NCBI GenBank assembly: GCA_965371445.1 | Contig: CBDUYN010000222.1 | Coordinates: 1-14,603 of the forward strand | DNA: 14,603 bases | Direction: 5' to 3' | Source of the DNA: DASWIG01 sp965371445 | GTDB taxonomy: Bacteria > Acidobacteriota > Thermoanaerobaculia > Multivoradales > J023 | Shown: one piece after another, positions 8,801 to 14,603 of the stretch | How positions within the stretch are numbered: position 1 is the first letter of the stretch | How the letters are laid out: every line of letters begins with the position of its first letter | Program-made: the position numbers and the translations under genes | Notes under the pieces: model-generated | Database searches by the model: none | Told to the model about the DNA's origin: nothing | Seen by the model: only the letters and a program-made list of their open reading frames with translations

Positions 8801-9030
8801 CGAGCCTCGGGATGCTGCCGCTTGTCGTGATGCCGGGCGCGGGCTCGGAGCTTTACCGCGGCCTCGGGTCCGTGGTGGTCGGAGGGCTCGTCGTGTCGAC
8901 GGTGATCACGCTTTTCCTGACGCCGCTTGTGTTCACCTTCGTCTACGAGATGCGTCGCGCCGTCGTTGGCCGGTTCGCTTCCGAGCCGCCGGCCATCGAC
9001 GCGAACAGCTCGAGCGACGCGGCGACGTAA
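5869..9030 (+). CDS. RND efflux permease, AcrB-like
   Basis: This protein of 1053 residues (family norm about 1020-1060) carries the full RND plan: a first helix near 8-30 (YPVTVAVAVLIALLGG), a large periplasmic loop, a six-helix block (about 335-480), helix 7 near 530, a second periplasmic loop, and a final helix block (about 865-1030). The helix-4 signature is GMVVDNAIVVLENVYRH with Asp403-Asn404, where AcrB has Asp407-Asp408. Helix 10 reads GTVINNAILIV, with Asn937 at the position of AcrB Lys940. The permease should export organic compounds by proton antiport through a trimer; the substrate cannot be told. An ATG at 5860 overlaps the adaptor stop, but the ATG at 5869 has GGAG at ten bases and GAGG at three. 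No TolC-like gene follows. Confidence 0.93.
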   Translation: MDAIQSSIRYPVTVAVAVLIALLGGLLAVVSIPVQLIPDIKELKVYVRTFWAGASPEEIEKEIVDEQEEYLKSVEGVVEMRSESFDGWGQISLEFAGSTDSTGALVRVTNKLNEVPSYPQNAERPVVATADPFAGSIAWFILRSTDGSTYAPHMGILLEDVVKPRFERVEGVASVNFFGNLFRELHVTFDPGLLASTGITVAELAAAIRAASQDVSGGDFAEGKRRYVVRTMGRYRSIDDVAQAVVKVRAGVPIRVGDVAQVGLAYQKPVARVRFQGEPAIAFAAQRELGSNILDIMEQLLAELEAINEEVLEPRGLMIECVWDESVYIHSSIDRVLANIYLGAALAILVLFLFLRSPTSILVVALSIPISVVTAFLTLYLLGRTINIVSLAGMAFAVGMVVDNAIVVLENVYRHLQMGKRRAQAAYDGTREVWGAIFASTLTTVAVFLPILFIQERAGQLFRDIALAVASAIVVSLLVAVTVIPSASAKILKASTRRKSDDRPGLLERLAARISALVDFVNAGALRRLAVIGAIVALSVGLTWRLLPSAEYLPNGNQNFIFGFLVPPPGYNIDETLSIGKRVESQLAHYWEASDEEALGMPGGGGRHFWFVAAFGMPFFGLEARDPTRVMELVPVVNEALTTIPGSFGFAMQWSLFSQSLVGTRSVRIDVMGPELTEVLDLATRVFTEVRETLPGSTSRPIPGLDLGNPEVRVYPDRVRAADCGLNAAEIGRTVNALVDGMKVAEYFHEGRKIDLILKGSDEWSRHTQSIAQLPLATPNGEIITLGDVADVRERLGPVQINHVERQRAVSIETALPEDVPLEEAIARIEEGIVEPLRQEGRIGGLYDVRLRGAADDLSQLRAALETNFLVVVLLTFLLLAALFQSFLYPLVIMATVPLATLGGVLGLRLVQVFFPGQQMDILTMLGFVILVGTVINNAILIVYHALGRIRAGVDSHEAVRESVRVRVRPILMSTTTSSLGMLPLVVMPGAGSELYRGLGSVVVGGLVVSTVITLFLTPLVFTFVYEMRRAVVGRFASEPPAIDANSSSDAAT

Positions 9031-9206
9031 CGCTCCTCCTGCTCGGCTGGGCTTCGGCGTTCGCTCAGCCGCTGCCGGTCGAGCCGTTCGAGGAGCCAGA
9101 TCGCTCTGGCCGGAGATTGAAGTTTCAGTCGGGAGACGACCCCGCCTGGGCCGCCGGCGCGAGCTCGAGGAGCGGGTCGTCGAGCGTTTGGGGTTAGAAT
9201 TCCCCC
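9031..9206 (+). promoter_or_regulatory. Intergenic gap with a leaderless-type -10 at 9195-9200
   Basis: The 176-base gap after the permease contains TTAGAAT (9194-9200), which ends exactly six bases before the ATG at 9207. A transcript from this -10 would begin at or next to the ATG. No Shine-Dalgarno is present: the bases before the ATG are TTCCCCC. An imperfect stem can form from ACGACCC and GGGTCGT around 9135-9180, without a T-run. I see no gene here. Confidence 0.45.
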
Positions 9207-12200
9207 ATGCGACGCTTTGCGATCCTCTCCCTCCTCCTGACGCTCGCCGTGCCTCTCCAGGCGGCGGTCCCGCCGAAAGCCGTCGAGCTCCACCACAAGG
9301 GGCTCGCGGAGCTCGAAAACGAAAGTCCCGAGAACGCCGAGCGGGCCTACCGCGAGGTGATAAAGCTCGTGCCCGACGATCCTCTGGGCTACGTCAACCT
9401 GTCGATCGCGCTCCTGCGCCAGCAGAAATACGACGTGGCGGCCCGGGTGCTCAACTTCGTGCCGGAAGACCTCGCCCACCATCCGCGGATCCTCGGCGTA
9501 CGCGGCGAGCTCCGGCAATGGACCGGGGACCTCGAAGGCGCCCTCGACGTCCTCGCCGAGGCCGCGGAGGTGGCGGGCGACGACCTGGAGGTCCTTTACG
9601 CCGCCTACCAGCTGGCGTCGAACCTGAAGTCGGAGAAAGCGGCGGCGGTGAAGCGCCAGGCCCTGGAACGGCTGGCCGAGCTGCGGCCCGAGAACGTCGT
9701 CGTCCTCCTCCAACTCGGCCAGCGCTCGATCGCCGACGGCGACCGGGCCGGGGCGACCGCGGCCTACCAGCGCGTCGGCGAGCTCCTCTGGCAGGCCCAG
9801 CCCATGGCCCAACGCGCCTTCGGCATGCTCGAGGAAGCCCTCAAGAAAGACGACCTCTCTGCGGCCCGGGTGCCGGCCGTCCGGGTCGAGAACGTGCTCA
9901 AGGTGAGCCCGATGTTCCGCGAGAGCCTGCGCGAGCTCAAGACCGGGATTCAGGGTATCCCCATGGAACGTTTCGCCACGGAGCCGCCGGTCGAGTCGTT
10001 CGGCGAGCCGATTCCGATCGAGCTGGCGGGCACCCGGCTCGACGAACGGCCAAGCGCCGGCCGGGGCCTCGTGGCGGGCGACTTCGACGGCGACGAGCGT
10101 CCGGACCTCGCCCGGCTGCGCCGCGGCGAGCCCAACGTCCTGGAGATCCGCCTCGCCGCCGCCGGCTGGAAGGTCTCCTCCGAGCATCCGGTCGTGCCGG
10201 CCGACGCCGACGAGCTCCTCTTGGCCGACTTGACGAACGACGGCCACCTGGACCTCGTCGCCTTCGGCGCCCGGGGCGCCGCCGCCTGGCTCGGCCAGGC
10301 CGACGGCACCTTCACCGCCGCCGCCGACCAGCTCGGCCTGGCCGCGGCCGGCGCCGCCGCGGCGACGGTCCTCGACTTCGACGTCGAGGGCGATTTGGAC
10401 CTCGTCCTCGCCGGACGTGCCTCGGGTGCCGGCGACCTCTGGCGCAACTCCCTCCAGGGTCCTCTGGAGCAGGTGGGCACCAAAGCCCTGCCCAACCTGA
10501 AGCTTTCCGGCGCGCGAGGCCTCGCGGCGAGCGACCTCGATCGCGACGGCGACCTGGACCTCGCCATCGCCCACGCCGGAGGGCTCACCTGGCTCGCGAA
10601 CCTCCGCCAGGGCCAGCTCACGGAGCAACCGGTCGGCGGCGGCGCGGCCGAACGCGGCGCGGCCGAACGCGGCGCGGCCGAACGCGGCCCGGCCGAACGC
10701 GGCCCGGCCATGAACGCCGTCGTCGCCGCGGACCTGACCAACGACGGCCTGCCGGAGCTCGTCGCCGTCGGCGACGGCTTCAACCTGTGGCGCAACGGCG
10801 GCGGCTCTTTTACGGCCTGGCGTCCTGCCGGCCTGCCGGCCGAGGGACACTACGACACCGTCGTCGCCTTCGACGCCTCGAACGACGGCCGCTACGACCT
10901 GGCGGCCGCCGGTCCCGAAGGCGTCGTCGTCTTCACCCAGGACGCCGCCGGAGGCTTCGTCGCCGTCGAGCTCGCGGAGGCGCCCGCCAAGGCCCAGGGG
11001 CTCGCCGCCGCCGACCTCGACCAGGACGGTGACCTGGACCTCGCCGTCGGCGGCCCGGAGGGCCTCCACTGGCTCGAGAACAAAGGCGGCAACAAGAACG
11101 GCTACCTGGCGCTTCGGCTGCGGGGCCTCACCAAGGGGAGCTCCAAGAACAACGTCTTCGGCGTCGGCTCGGTGGTCGAGGTGCGCACCGGCGTCGCCTA
11201 CCAGTACCGGGAGGCGGCGGGCGACGTCTTGCACCTGGGATTGGGCTCGCAAAAGACCGCCGACGTGGTGCGGATCGTGTGGACCAACGGTGTGCCCCAG
11301 AACCGCCTGGCCGTGGCGGGCAACCAGCGCGTCGTCGAGGAACAGCTGCTCAAGGGAAGCTGTCCCTTTCTCTACGCCTGGGACGGCGAAGGCTTCGCCT
11401 TTGTCACCGACCTCCTCTGGGCCTCGCCCATCGGCCTGCCGCTCGCGCCGGGGGTGTGGGCGCCGAGCGACCCCGGCGAGCTGGTGCGCGTCGACGGCCT
11501 GGTCGACGACGGCGGCGTCTACCGGCTGCGTCTCACCGAAGAGCTCTGGGAAGCGGCCTTTTTCGACCATGTACGGCTGTGGGTCGTCGACCACCCGGCG
11601 GAGGTCGAGGTGGCGTCGAACCTGCGGGTCCGGATGGGGGAGGTCGAGCCGGAGCGGGTCCTGGCGAGCCGCGAGCTTCGCCCGGTGGCCGCGGCCTGGG
11701 ACGGCGAGGGACGCGACGTGACCGAGCTCGTCCGTCACCGCGACGAGGTCTACGCCGACGGCTACGCCAAGAGTCCTTATCAAGGCGTCGCCGAGCGTCC
11801 GTGGAGCTTCACTTTCGACCTCGGCGAGGCCCCCGGTACGGCGGTACGCCTCCACCTCGACGGTTGGATCTTTCCCTCCGACGCGAGCTTGAACCTGGCC
11901 GTGGCGCAGCGCGACGACCTCGCCGTCCTACCGCCGCGCCTCCTCGTGGAGACCGCCGGCGGCTGGCGCGAGCTCGTCGCTTCGACGGGTTTCCCCGCCG
12001 GCAAGACGAAGACGATGGTCCTCGACACACCGCCGCTGCCGGAGGGTGCCCGGCGGCTCAGGATCGAGACGTCGCTCTGGCTCCACTGGGACCGCATCGC
12101 CTGGACGACGAAGCCGGCGGACGATCAGCCGCGGGTGGTGGCGCGCCTCCTGCCCTCGTCGGCGAACCTCAGGTTCCGGGGCTTCTCGGCCGCGGTGCGC

Positions 12201-12596
12201 CATGCCCCGAACGCTCCTCACGTCTTCGACTACCAGCGGACCCGGCTCGCCTCGCCCTGGCTGCCCTTCCCGGGACGCTATACGCGCTTCGGCGACGTGA
12301 GGGAGCTCTTGCGCGAGGCCGACGATTTCTCCGTCGTCCTGGCGTCCGGCGACGAGATCGCCGTCACCTTCGACGCGTCCCACCTGCCGCCGCCGGCTCC
12401 GGGGTTCGTGCGCACGCTCTTTCTCGAGAGCCACGGCTGGGACAAGGACGCCGACCGCAACACCTGGGAGGGGCAGCAGCTGGAGCCGTTGCCGTTTCGG
12501 GCGATGAGCGGCTATCCCTACGTCGAGGGCGAGGAGTACCCGGATACGCCCGCGCACCGGGCCTATCGGCGGGAGTGGTTGACGCGGGACATGTAG
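9207..12596 (+). CDS. Exported TPR + seven-bladed FG-GAP/VCBS + ASPIC/UnbV protein
   Basis: This 1129-residue protein has a signal peptide (1-20, MRRFAILS to LQAA), then TPR-like helices (about 24-200, for example HHKGLAELENESPENAERAY). A propeller follows with seven calcium-loop motifs beginning near Asp292 (DFDGDERPDL), Asp341 (DLTNDGHLDL), Asp390, Asp443 (DLDRDGDLDL), Asp509, Asp556 and Asp603 (DLDQDGDLDL). An ASPIC/UnbV region (about 628-700: GVGSVVEVRTG, GLGSQKTADVVRIVW) is followed by about 400 residues I cannot assign, including FVTDLLWASPIGL, GWDKDADRNTW and LPFRAMSGYPY. Motif spacing is 47-53 residues except between blades 4 and 5, where a GAAER repeat is inserted. Such proteins are exported and thought to bind calcium and partner molecules; the ligand is unknown. 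It starts without a Shine-Dalgarno behind its own promoter-like site. Confidence 0.9.
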   Translation: MRRFAILSLLLTLAVPLQAAVPPKAVELHHKGLAELENESPENAERAYREVIKLVPDDPLGYVNLSIALLRQQKYDVAARVLNFVPEDLAHHPRILGVRGELRQWTGDLEGALDVLAEAAEVAGDDLEVLYAAYQLASNLKSEKAAAVKRQALERLAELRPENVVVLLQLGQRSIADGDRAGATAAYQRVGELLWQAQPMAQRAFGMLEEALKKDDLSAARVPAVRVENVLKVSPMFRESLRELKTGIQGIPMERFATEPPVESFGEPIPIELAGTRLDERPSAGRGLVAGDFDGDERPDLARLRRGEPNVLEIRLAAAGWKVSSEHPVVPADADELLLADLTNDGHLDLVAFGARGAAAWLGQADGTFTAAADQLGLAAAGAAAATVLDFDVEGDLDLVLAGRASGAGDLWRNSLQGPLEQVGTKALPNLKLSGARGLAASDLDRDGDLDLAIAHAGGLTWLANLRQGQLTEQPVGGGAAERGAAERGAAERGPAERGPAMNAVVAADLTNDGLPELVAVGDGFNLWRNGGGSFTAWRPAGLPAEGHYDTVVAFDASNDGRYDLAAAGPEGVVVFTQDAAGGFVAVELAEAPAKAQGLAAADLDQDGDLDLAVGGPEGLHWLENKGGNKNGYLALRLRGLTKGSSKNNVFGVGSVVEVRTGVAYQYREAAGDVLHLGLGSQKTADVVRIVWTNGVPQNRLAVAGNQRVVEEQLLKGSCPFLYAWDGEGFAFVTDLLWASPIGLPLAPGVWAPSDPGELVRVDGLVDDGGVYRLRLTEELWEAAFFDHVRLWVVDHPAEVEVASNLRVRMGEVEPERVLASRELRPVAAAWDGEGRDVTELVRHRDEVYADGYAKSPYQGVAERPWSFTFDLGEAPGTAVRLHLDGWIFPSDASLNLAVAQRDDLAVLPPRLLVETAGGWRELVASTGFPAGKTKTMVLDTPPLPEGARRLRIETSLWLHWDRIAWTTKPADDQPRVVARLLPSSANLRFRGFSAAVRHAPNAPHVFDYQRTRLASPWLPFPGRYTRFGDVRELLREADDFSVVLASGDEIAVTFDASHLPPPAPGFVRTLFLESHGWDKDADRNTWEGQQLEPLPFRAMSGYPYVEGEEYPDTPAHRAYRREWLTRDM
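10641..10708 (+). repeat. 15-bp in-frame tandem repeat encoding GAAER/GPAER
   Basis: Four full copies of a 15-base unit run head to tail (10641, 10656, 10671, 10686), followed by a partial fifth from 10701 that breaks off into CATGAAC. Three copies are GGCGCGGCCGAACGC and the fourth, with the partial fifth, has C at position 4, changing GAAER to GPAER. The array lies at residues 479-501 of the propeller protein. Near-identical units suggest recent slippage, and each unit keeps the reading frame. Confidence 0.92.
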
Positions 12597-12613
12597 GCGG
12601 AGTCGCGTGGCCA

Positions 12614-12764
12614 CCCGGGGTTGAAACCCCGGGCTACACTTGAAAAGACGCCCTGCGGCGGTCCGGCGTGCCGGCTTTGCGGCTGAAGCCGCGGGATCTT
12701 CCGGCTTTAGCCGGTAAGCCCGTAGGGCGCCTTCTAGAATGTAGCCCGGGGATTCATCCCCGGG
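12614..12764. repeat. REP-like inverted pair (BIME-type palindromic element)
   Basis: Two 41-base arms (12614-12654 and 12724-12764) are inverted copies, with 34 of 41 positions matching. Each arm carries a hairpin with an 8-bp CCCGGGG-type stem and a tetraloop, with GTAG at its 5' foot (plus strand 12741-12744; minus strand 12637-12634). The centre adds two dyads: GCGGCT/AGCCGC (12679-12692) and CCGGCT/AGCCGG (12701-12714). GTAG followed by a GC-rich hairpin is the layout of REP sequences mobilised by RAYT transposases. It lies between convergent genes, the usual place for such elements. There is no T-run, so it is not a classic terminator. It fills most of the gap 12597-12824. Confidence 0.7.
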
Positions 12765-12824
12765 TTCCGACGATGCCGTGAGGGGCGCCACCCACCAGCG
12801 ATTCAAGTCAGTCCGTGGTTCTTC

Positions 12825-13175
12825 TCAGGACGCCTTCGCCTCGACGACGCAGGCGTCGATGACTCGCTTCGCCTTCTCGCCGAGGTTGGCGAACTGGATG
12901 CCCATGACACAGATCTCGTCGTCGAGAACCTCGAGGTAGACCACCGTGCCGCTGACCTCGACGATCTCGCCGACGATGGCCAGGGTGAGGCCGACCACCG
13001 AACGCAGCGGCAGAGGATGGTTGAGCTCCAGGCGAATGCCGCCATGGGAGATGTCGAGGGTCCGTCCGGTGGCGAGGTCGGCGCGGAAACCCTCCTCGTT
13101 GAAGCGGCTGACCTGGACGAGATTGAGCTTCTTGATCCGGGGCTCTTGCCGGCGCTCTTCCACGAAGTCGCTCAT
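12825..13175 (-). CDS. PilZ-domain protein, second copy
   Basis: This 116-residue single-domain protein carries PilZ signatures: an RxxxR motif at Arg9-Arg13 (RQEPR) and DISHGG at 41-46, matching D/NxSxxG. A segment GTVVYLEVLDDE follows and MGIQF comes near the end. PilZ domains bind cyclic di-GMP, and both binding motifs are intact. The domain stands alone with no membrane segment, so it is a cytoplasmic effector whose partner cannot be told. I chose the ATG at 13175 because GGAGG lies nine bases upstream; the frame extends to 13364 but that part is antisense-like shadow over the neighbouring gene. It follows its paralogue by 28 bases and ends the unit, facing the REP-like element. Confidence 0.88.
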   Translation of the reverse strand: MSDFVEERRQEPRIKKLNLVQVSRFNEEGFRADLATGRTLDISHGGIRLELNHPLPLRSVVGLTLAIVGEIVEVSGTVVYLEVLDDEICVMGIQFANLGEKAKRVIDACVVEAKAS

Positions 13176-13203
13176 CGCTGCGGACCTCCCTGGGGTGCCT
13201 GTG

Positions 13204-13560
13204 TCACTCGGAGCCGTCCTTTTCCATACTGGCGACGGCCTCGTCGATGAGCTTGCCCGCTTCCGGGGCCAGGTCGGAGAACTGGATGCCCATGGCACAG
13301 CGCTCGTGGTCGAGCACCTCGAGGTAGACGACCGTGCCGCTGATGTCCATGAGCCGATCGCCAAAAGCGAGGCTCACCCCGACGACCGAGCGCAGGGGGA
13401 GCGGATGATGGAGCTCCAAGCGCATGCCGCCGCGCGAGATGTCGAGAGTGCGTCCGGTGGCGAGGTCGGCGCGGAAGCCCTTCTCGTCGAAGCGGCTGAT
13501 CTGGACTAGGTTGACCTTCTTGATGCGCGTATGGCGGCGTTCCGGAGAAACCTGCTCCAT
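13204..13560 (-). CDS. PilZ-domain protein, first copy
   Basis: This 118-residue protein is a close paralogue of the next gene: shared blocks include GFRADLATGRTLDIS and HPLPLRSVVG. The cyclic di-GMP motifs are RRHTR (Arg8-Arg12) and DISRGG (40-45). The two copies differ mostly at the N-terminus, around residues 63-73 and in the C-terminal helix, which may give them different partners. The ATG at 13560 has AAAGG six bases upstream. A promoter-like pair lies 46-75 bases before it. No GGDEF or EAL gene is in the window, so the source of the ligand is not visible. A tandem duplication is the simplest origin. Confidence 0.88.
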   Translation of the reverse strand: MEQVSPERRHTRIKKVNLVQISRFDEKGFRADLATGRTLDISRGGMRLELHHPLPLRSVVGVSLAFGDRLMDISGTVVYLEVLDHERCAMGIQFSDLAPEAGKLIDEAVASMEKDGSE

Positions 13561-13605
13561 GATGGACCTTTCATGCTCTCGGGAGCGTTAGTTTCGGTTT
13601 CTTCT

Positions 13606-13635
13606 ACCCTAGAAGGAGGAGACGTCCCAGGTCAA
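13606..13635 (-). promoter_or_regulatory. Promoter of the PilZ pair
   Basis: On the minus strand TTGACC (13635-13630) is followed after 18 bases by TAGGGT (13611-13606). The -35 is near consensus; the -10 keeps the first, second and last consensus bases. The predicted start near 13599 gives a leader of about 38 bases. The site lies just downstream of the transglutaminase stop (13651), so the PilZ genes are probably transcribed separately from the genes before them. Confidence 0.5.
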
Positions 13636-13650
13636 CCTTGCGAGCGGCCC

Positions 13651-14397
13651 TCATGCTCCTGGAATCTGCCGTCGGGTCGCTTCAAGGGCCGCCTCAGCGA
13701 CCTCGTCCTCGAGCTCCTCCCAGCCAGCCCCCAGGCCGGCCGCGTCGAGGACGTTGCCGTAGAGGTCGCGGAAGACGGCGAGCATCTCGCCGAGCGGGAT
13801 GTCGAGCCGCGTCCCCCGGTACCGGACGTACTCCATGTGACGCCGGCCGTCGGGCGTGAAGGCCTGGTAGATCGAATCGCTTCTGCCGTCGAATTCCAGC
13901 GTCGCCAGTCCGGCTCGTTCGCAAAGCTGCCGGTTGAAAGCCGGTGTCGCCTTGACCCAGGTCCCCTCCAGGTAGAGGTCGGTGTACCCGTGGTAGGCGA
14001 AGACGTCGGTGCCCATGGCGCGGCGCAGCCGCGGTGAGGTGAGGTGGTTCTTGACGTCGGCGAAACCGAGCCGCGCCGGGATTCCCTGGGCGCGCGCCAC
14101 CGCGGCCAGAACCGCCGCCTTGGTCACGCAGAAGCCGTAACCGCGCTGGAGCGTCCGGCTGGCGCGGTAGTCTTCGGGGCTCTTGCCGAGGCGGTACGGG
14201 TCATAGCGCAGGTCGTCGCGCACCGCGTAGTAGAGGCGCCGCGCTTTTTCGACGTCGCCGCGGGCGGCGTCGACCGTGCGCTCCGCGTAAGCGACGACCT
14301 CCGGCGCTTCGCTGTCGACGTAGCGGCCCGGAGCCAGGCAGGCGGCGGGATCCTCGGTTCGGGCGACGGCTTCCTGAGGTAAGGCCGGGGCGCTCAT
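13651..14397 (-). CDS. Transglutaminase-like cysteine hydrolase
   Basis: This 248-residue protein has a transglutaminase core: Cys90 in GYGFCVTKA, then ARAQGIPARLGFADV, and His136 in AYHGYTDLYLEGTWVKATPAFN. The usual third residue, Asp in a WxxxDP motif, is replaced here by Thr151 in KATPAFN; I believe this KATPAFN form recurs in a bacterial subfamily, so it is probably not a defect. No signal peptide or membrane segment is seen, suggesting a cytoplasmic protease or peptidase rather than a protein cross-linker. The ATG at 14397 is preceded by AGGA at eleven bases. It begins 13 bases after the stop of a DUF4404-like gene and is probably co-transcribed with it. A frame extension to 14595 is shadow of that gene. 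The substrate is unknown. Confidence 0.85.
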   Translation of the reverse strand: MSAPALPQEAVARTEDPAACLAPGRYVDSEAPEVVAYAERTVDAARGDVEKARRLYYAVRDDLRYDPYRLGKSPEDYRASRTLQRGYGFCVTKAAVLAAVARAQGIPARLGFADVKNHLTSPRLRRAMGTDVFAYHGYTDLYLEGTWVKATPAFNRQLCERAGLATLEFDGRSDSIYQAFTPDGRRHMEYVRYRGTRLDIPLGEMLAVFRDLYGNVLDAAGLGAGWEELEDEVAEAALEATRRQIPGA

Positions 14398-14410
14398 GGC
14401 AAAGCGTTTC

Positions 14411-14603
14411 CTAGATGCCCATGTTGGCGAGCGCCTCCATGAGGCGCTCCAGGGTGAAGGAGAGCTGGGGGTGGGAGCCCTCGAATTCGACCACCGCCTT
14501 GTCCAGGCGATCCTTGACCGAGCTGTGGGGGGCGGGGGCCGCCCCCGCCCCCCCGGGCGCGCCGGGCAGCCGAGATTGGTTAGAAAAAAAACCAAGAAAT
14601 AAA
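14411..14603 (-). CDS. DUF4404-like protein, C-terminal part
   Basis: A minus-strand frame, open from the right edge, ends at TAG (14413-14411). Its last residues, SSVKDRLDKAVVEFEG, then SHPQLSFTLERLMEALANMGI, match the C-terminal pattern of DUF4404 (EGSHP, then a helix ending in NMGI). About 40 residues are convincing (14411-14530). Before that comes a Gly/Pro/Ala-rich segment over the G/C hairpin, and then an AT-rich edge, so the first 60-70 bases may be a linker or unreliable contig-end sequence. The start lies outside the window. Family proteins are small (under 100 residues) and of unknown function. It precedes the transglutaminase-like gene by 13 bases. Confidence 0.6.
   Translation of the reverse strand, partial: LFLGFFSNQSRLPGAPGGAGAAPAPHSSVKDRLDKAVVEFEGSHPQLSFTLERLMEALANMGI
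14527..14553. repeat. Perfect G/C hairpin near the window edge
   Basis: Arms GGGGGGCGGGGG (14527-14538) and CCCCCGCCCCCC (14542-14553) are perfect inverted copies separated by CCG. The hairpin lies within the Gly/Pro/Ala-rich part of the DUF4404-like frame and about 50 bases from the end of the window. Such a structure can stop sequencing polymerases, which could explain why the contig ends here. There is no T-run after it on either strand. Confidence 0.75.

Noticed and set aside
8943..11855. A 970-codon open frame on the minus strand opposite the propeller protein
   Set aside because: Its composition (Asp/Arg/His/Gly-rich, no domain) is that of a shadow in G+C-rich DNA, and the plus-strand gene has clear domains.
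12614..12634. The CCCGGGG hairpin as an intrinsic terminator for the propeller gene
   Set aside because: No T-run follows on the plus strand, and the hairpin is part of a larger repeated structure.
1..14603. CRISPR array, tRNA, rRNA, transposase or phage genes
   Set aside because: No spaced direct repeats, cloverleaf signatures or such protein motifs were found by reading.

Overview
This is a G+C-rich chromosomal window with tightly packed genes and strong G/C bias at third codon positions, so many long antisense frames are open. The envelope gene set (RND pump with periplasmic adaptor, SPOR protein, long NfeD with slipin, secreted FG-GAP/ASPIC propeller protein, PilZ proteins) indicates a Gram-negative bacterium. 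The TPR + FG-GAP/VCBS + ASPIC/UnbV architecture and the mix of apparently leaderless and Shine-Dalgarno starts would fit Acidobacteriota or a neighbouring group such as Myxococcota. That placement is inference. Both ends look like contig ends: they are AT-rich, and the right end also carries a perfect G/C hairpin.

Layout: (1) 1-285 holds a perfect 23-bp dyad and, at the left edge, the ribosome binding site and ATG of a minus-strand gene leaving the window. (2) 286-3430, minus strand, is a three-gene membrane operon: long NfeD (ClpP-like protease plus NfeD domain), slipin/SPFH protein, then a SPOR-domain protein, with 13- and 15-base gaps. (3) 3582-9030, plus strand, is a divergent operon: an unrecognised secreted protein that I read as six propeller-like repeats, then an RND periplasmic adaptor and an RND permease. 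No outer-membrane channel gene is seen. (4) 9207-12596, plus strand, is a large exported protein: TPR region, seven DxDxDG-type blades, ASPIC/UnbV, and a long uncharacterised C-terminal part. (5) 12597-12824, between convergent genes, holds a composite inverted pair of REP-like hairpins. (6) 12825-14603, minus strand: a truncated DUF4404-like gene, a transglutaminase-like protein, then a tandem pair of paralogous PilZ proteins with their own promoter.

How they fit together: NfeD-slipin is a known membrane quality-control pair, here with a SPOR protein in the same operon. The adaptor and permease form an efflux system whose first gene product is a secreted protein of unknown role. The PilZ pair would be cyclic-di-GMP readers. 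The most novel-looking items are the six-repeat protein in the RND operon, the SPOR gene attached to nfeD-slipin, the GAAER repeat between propeller blades 4 and 5, and the REP pair with a compensatory stem change.
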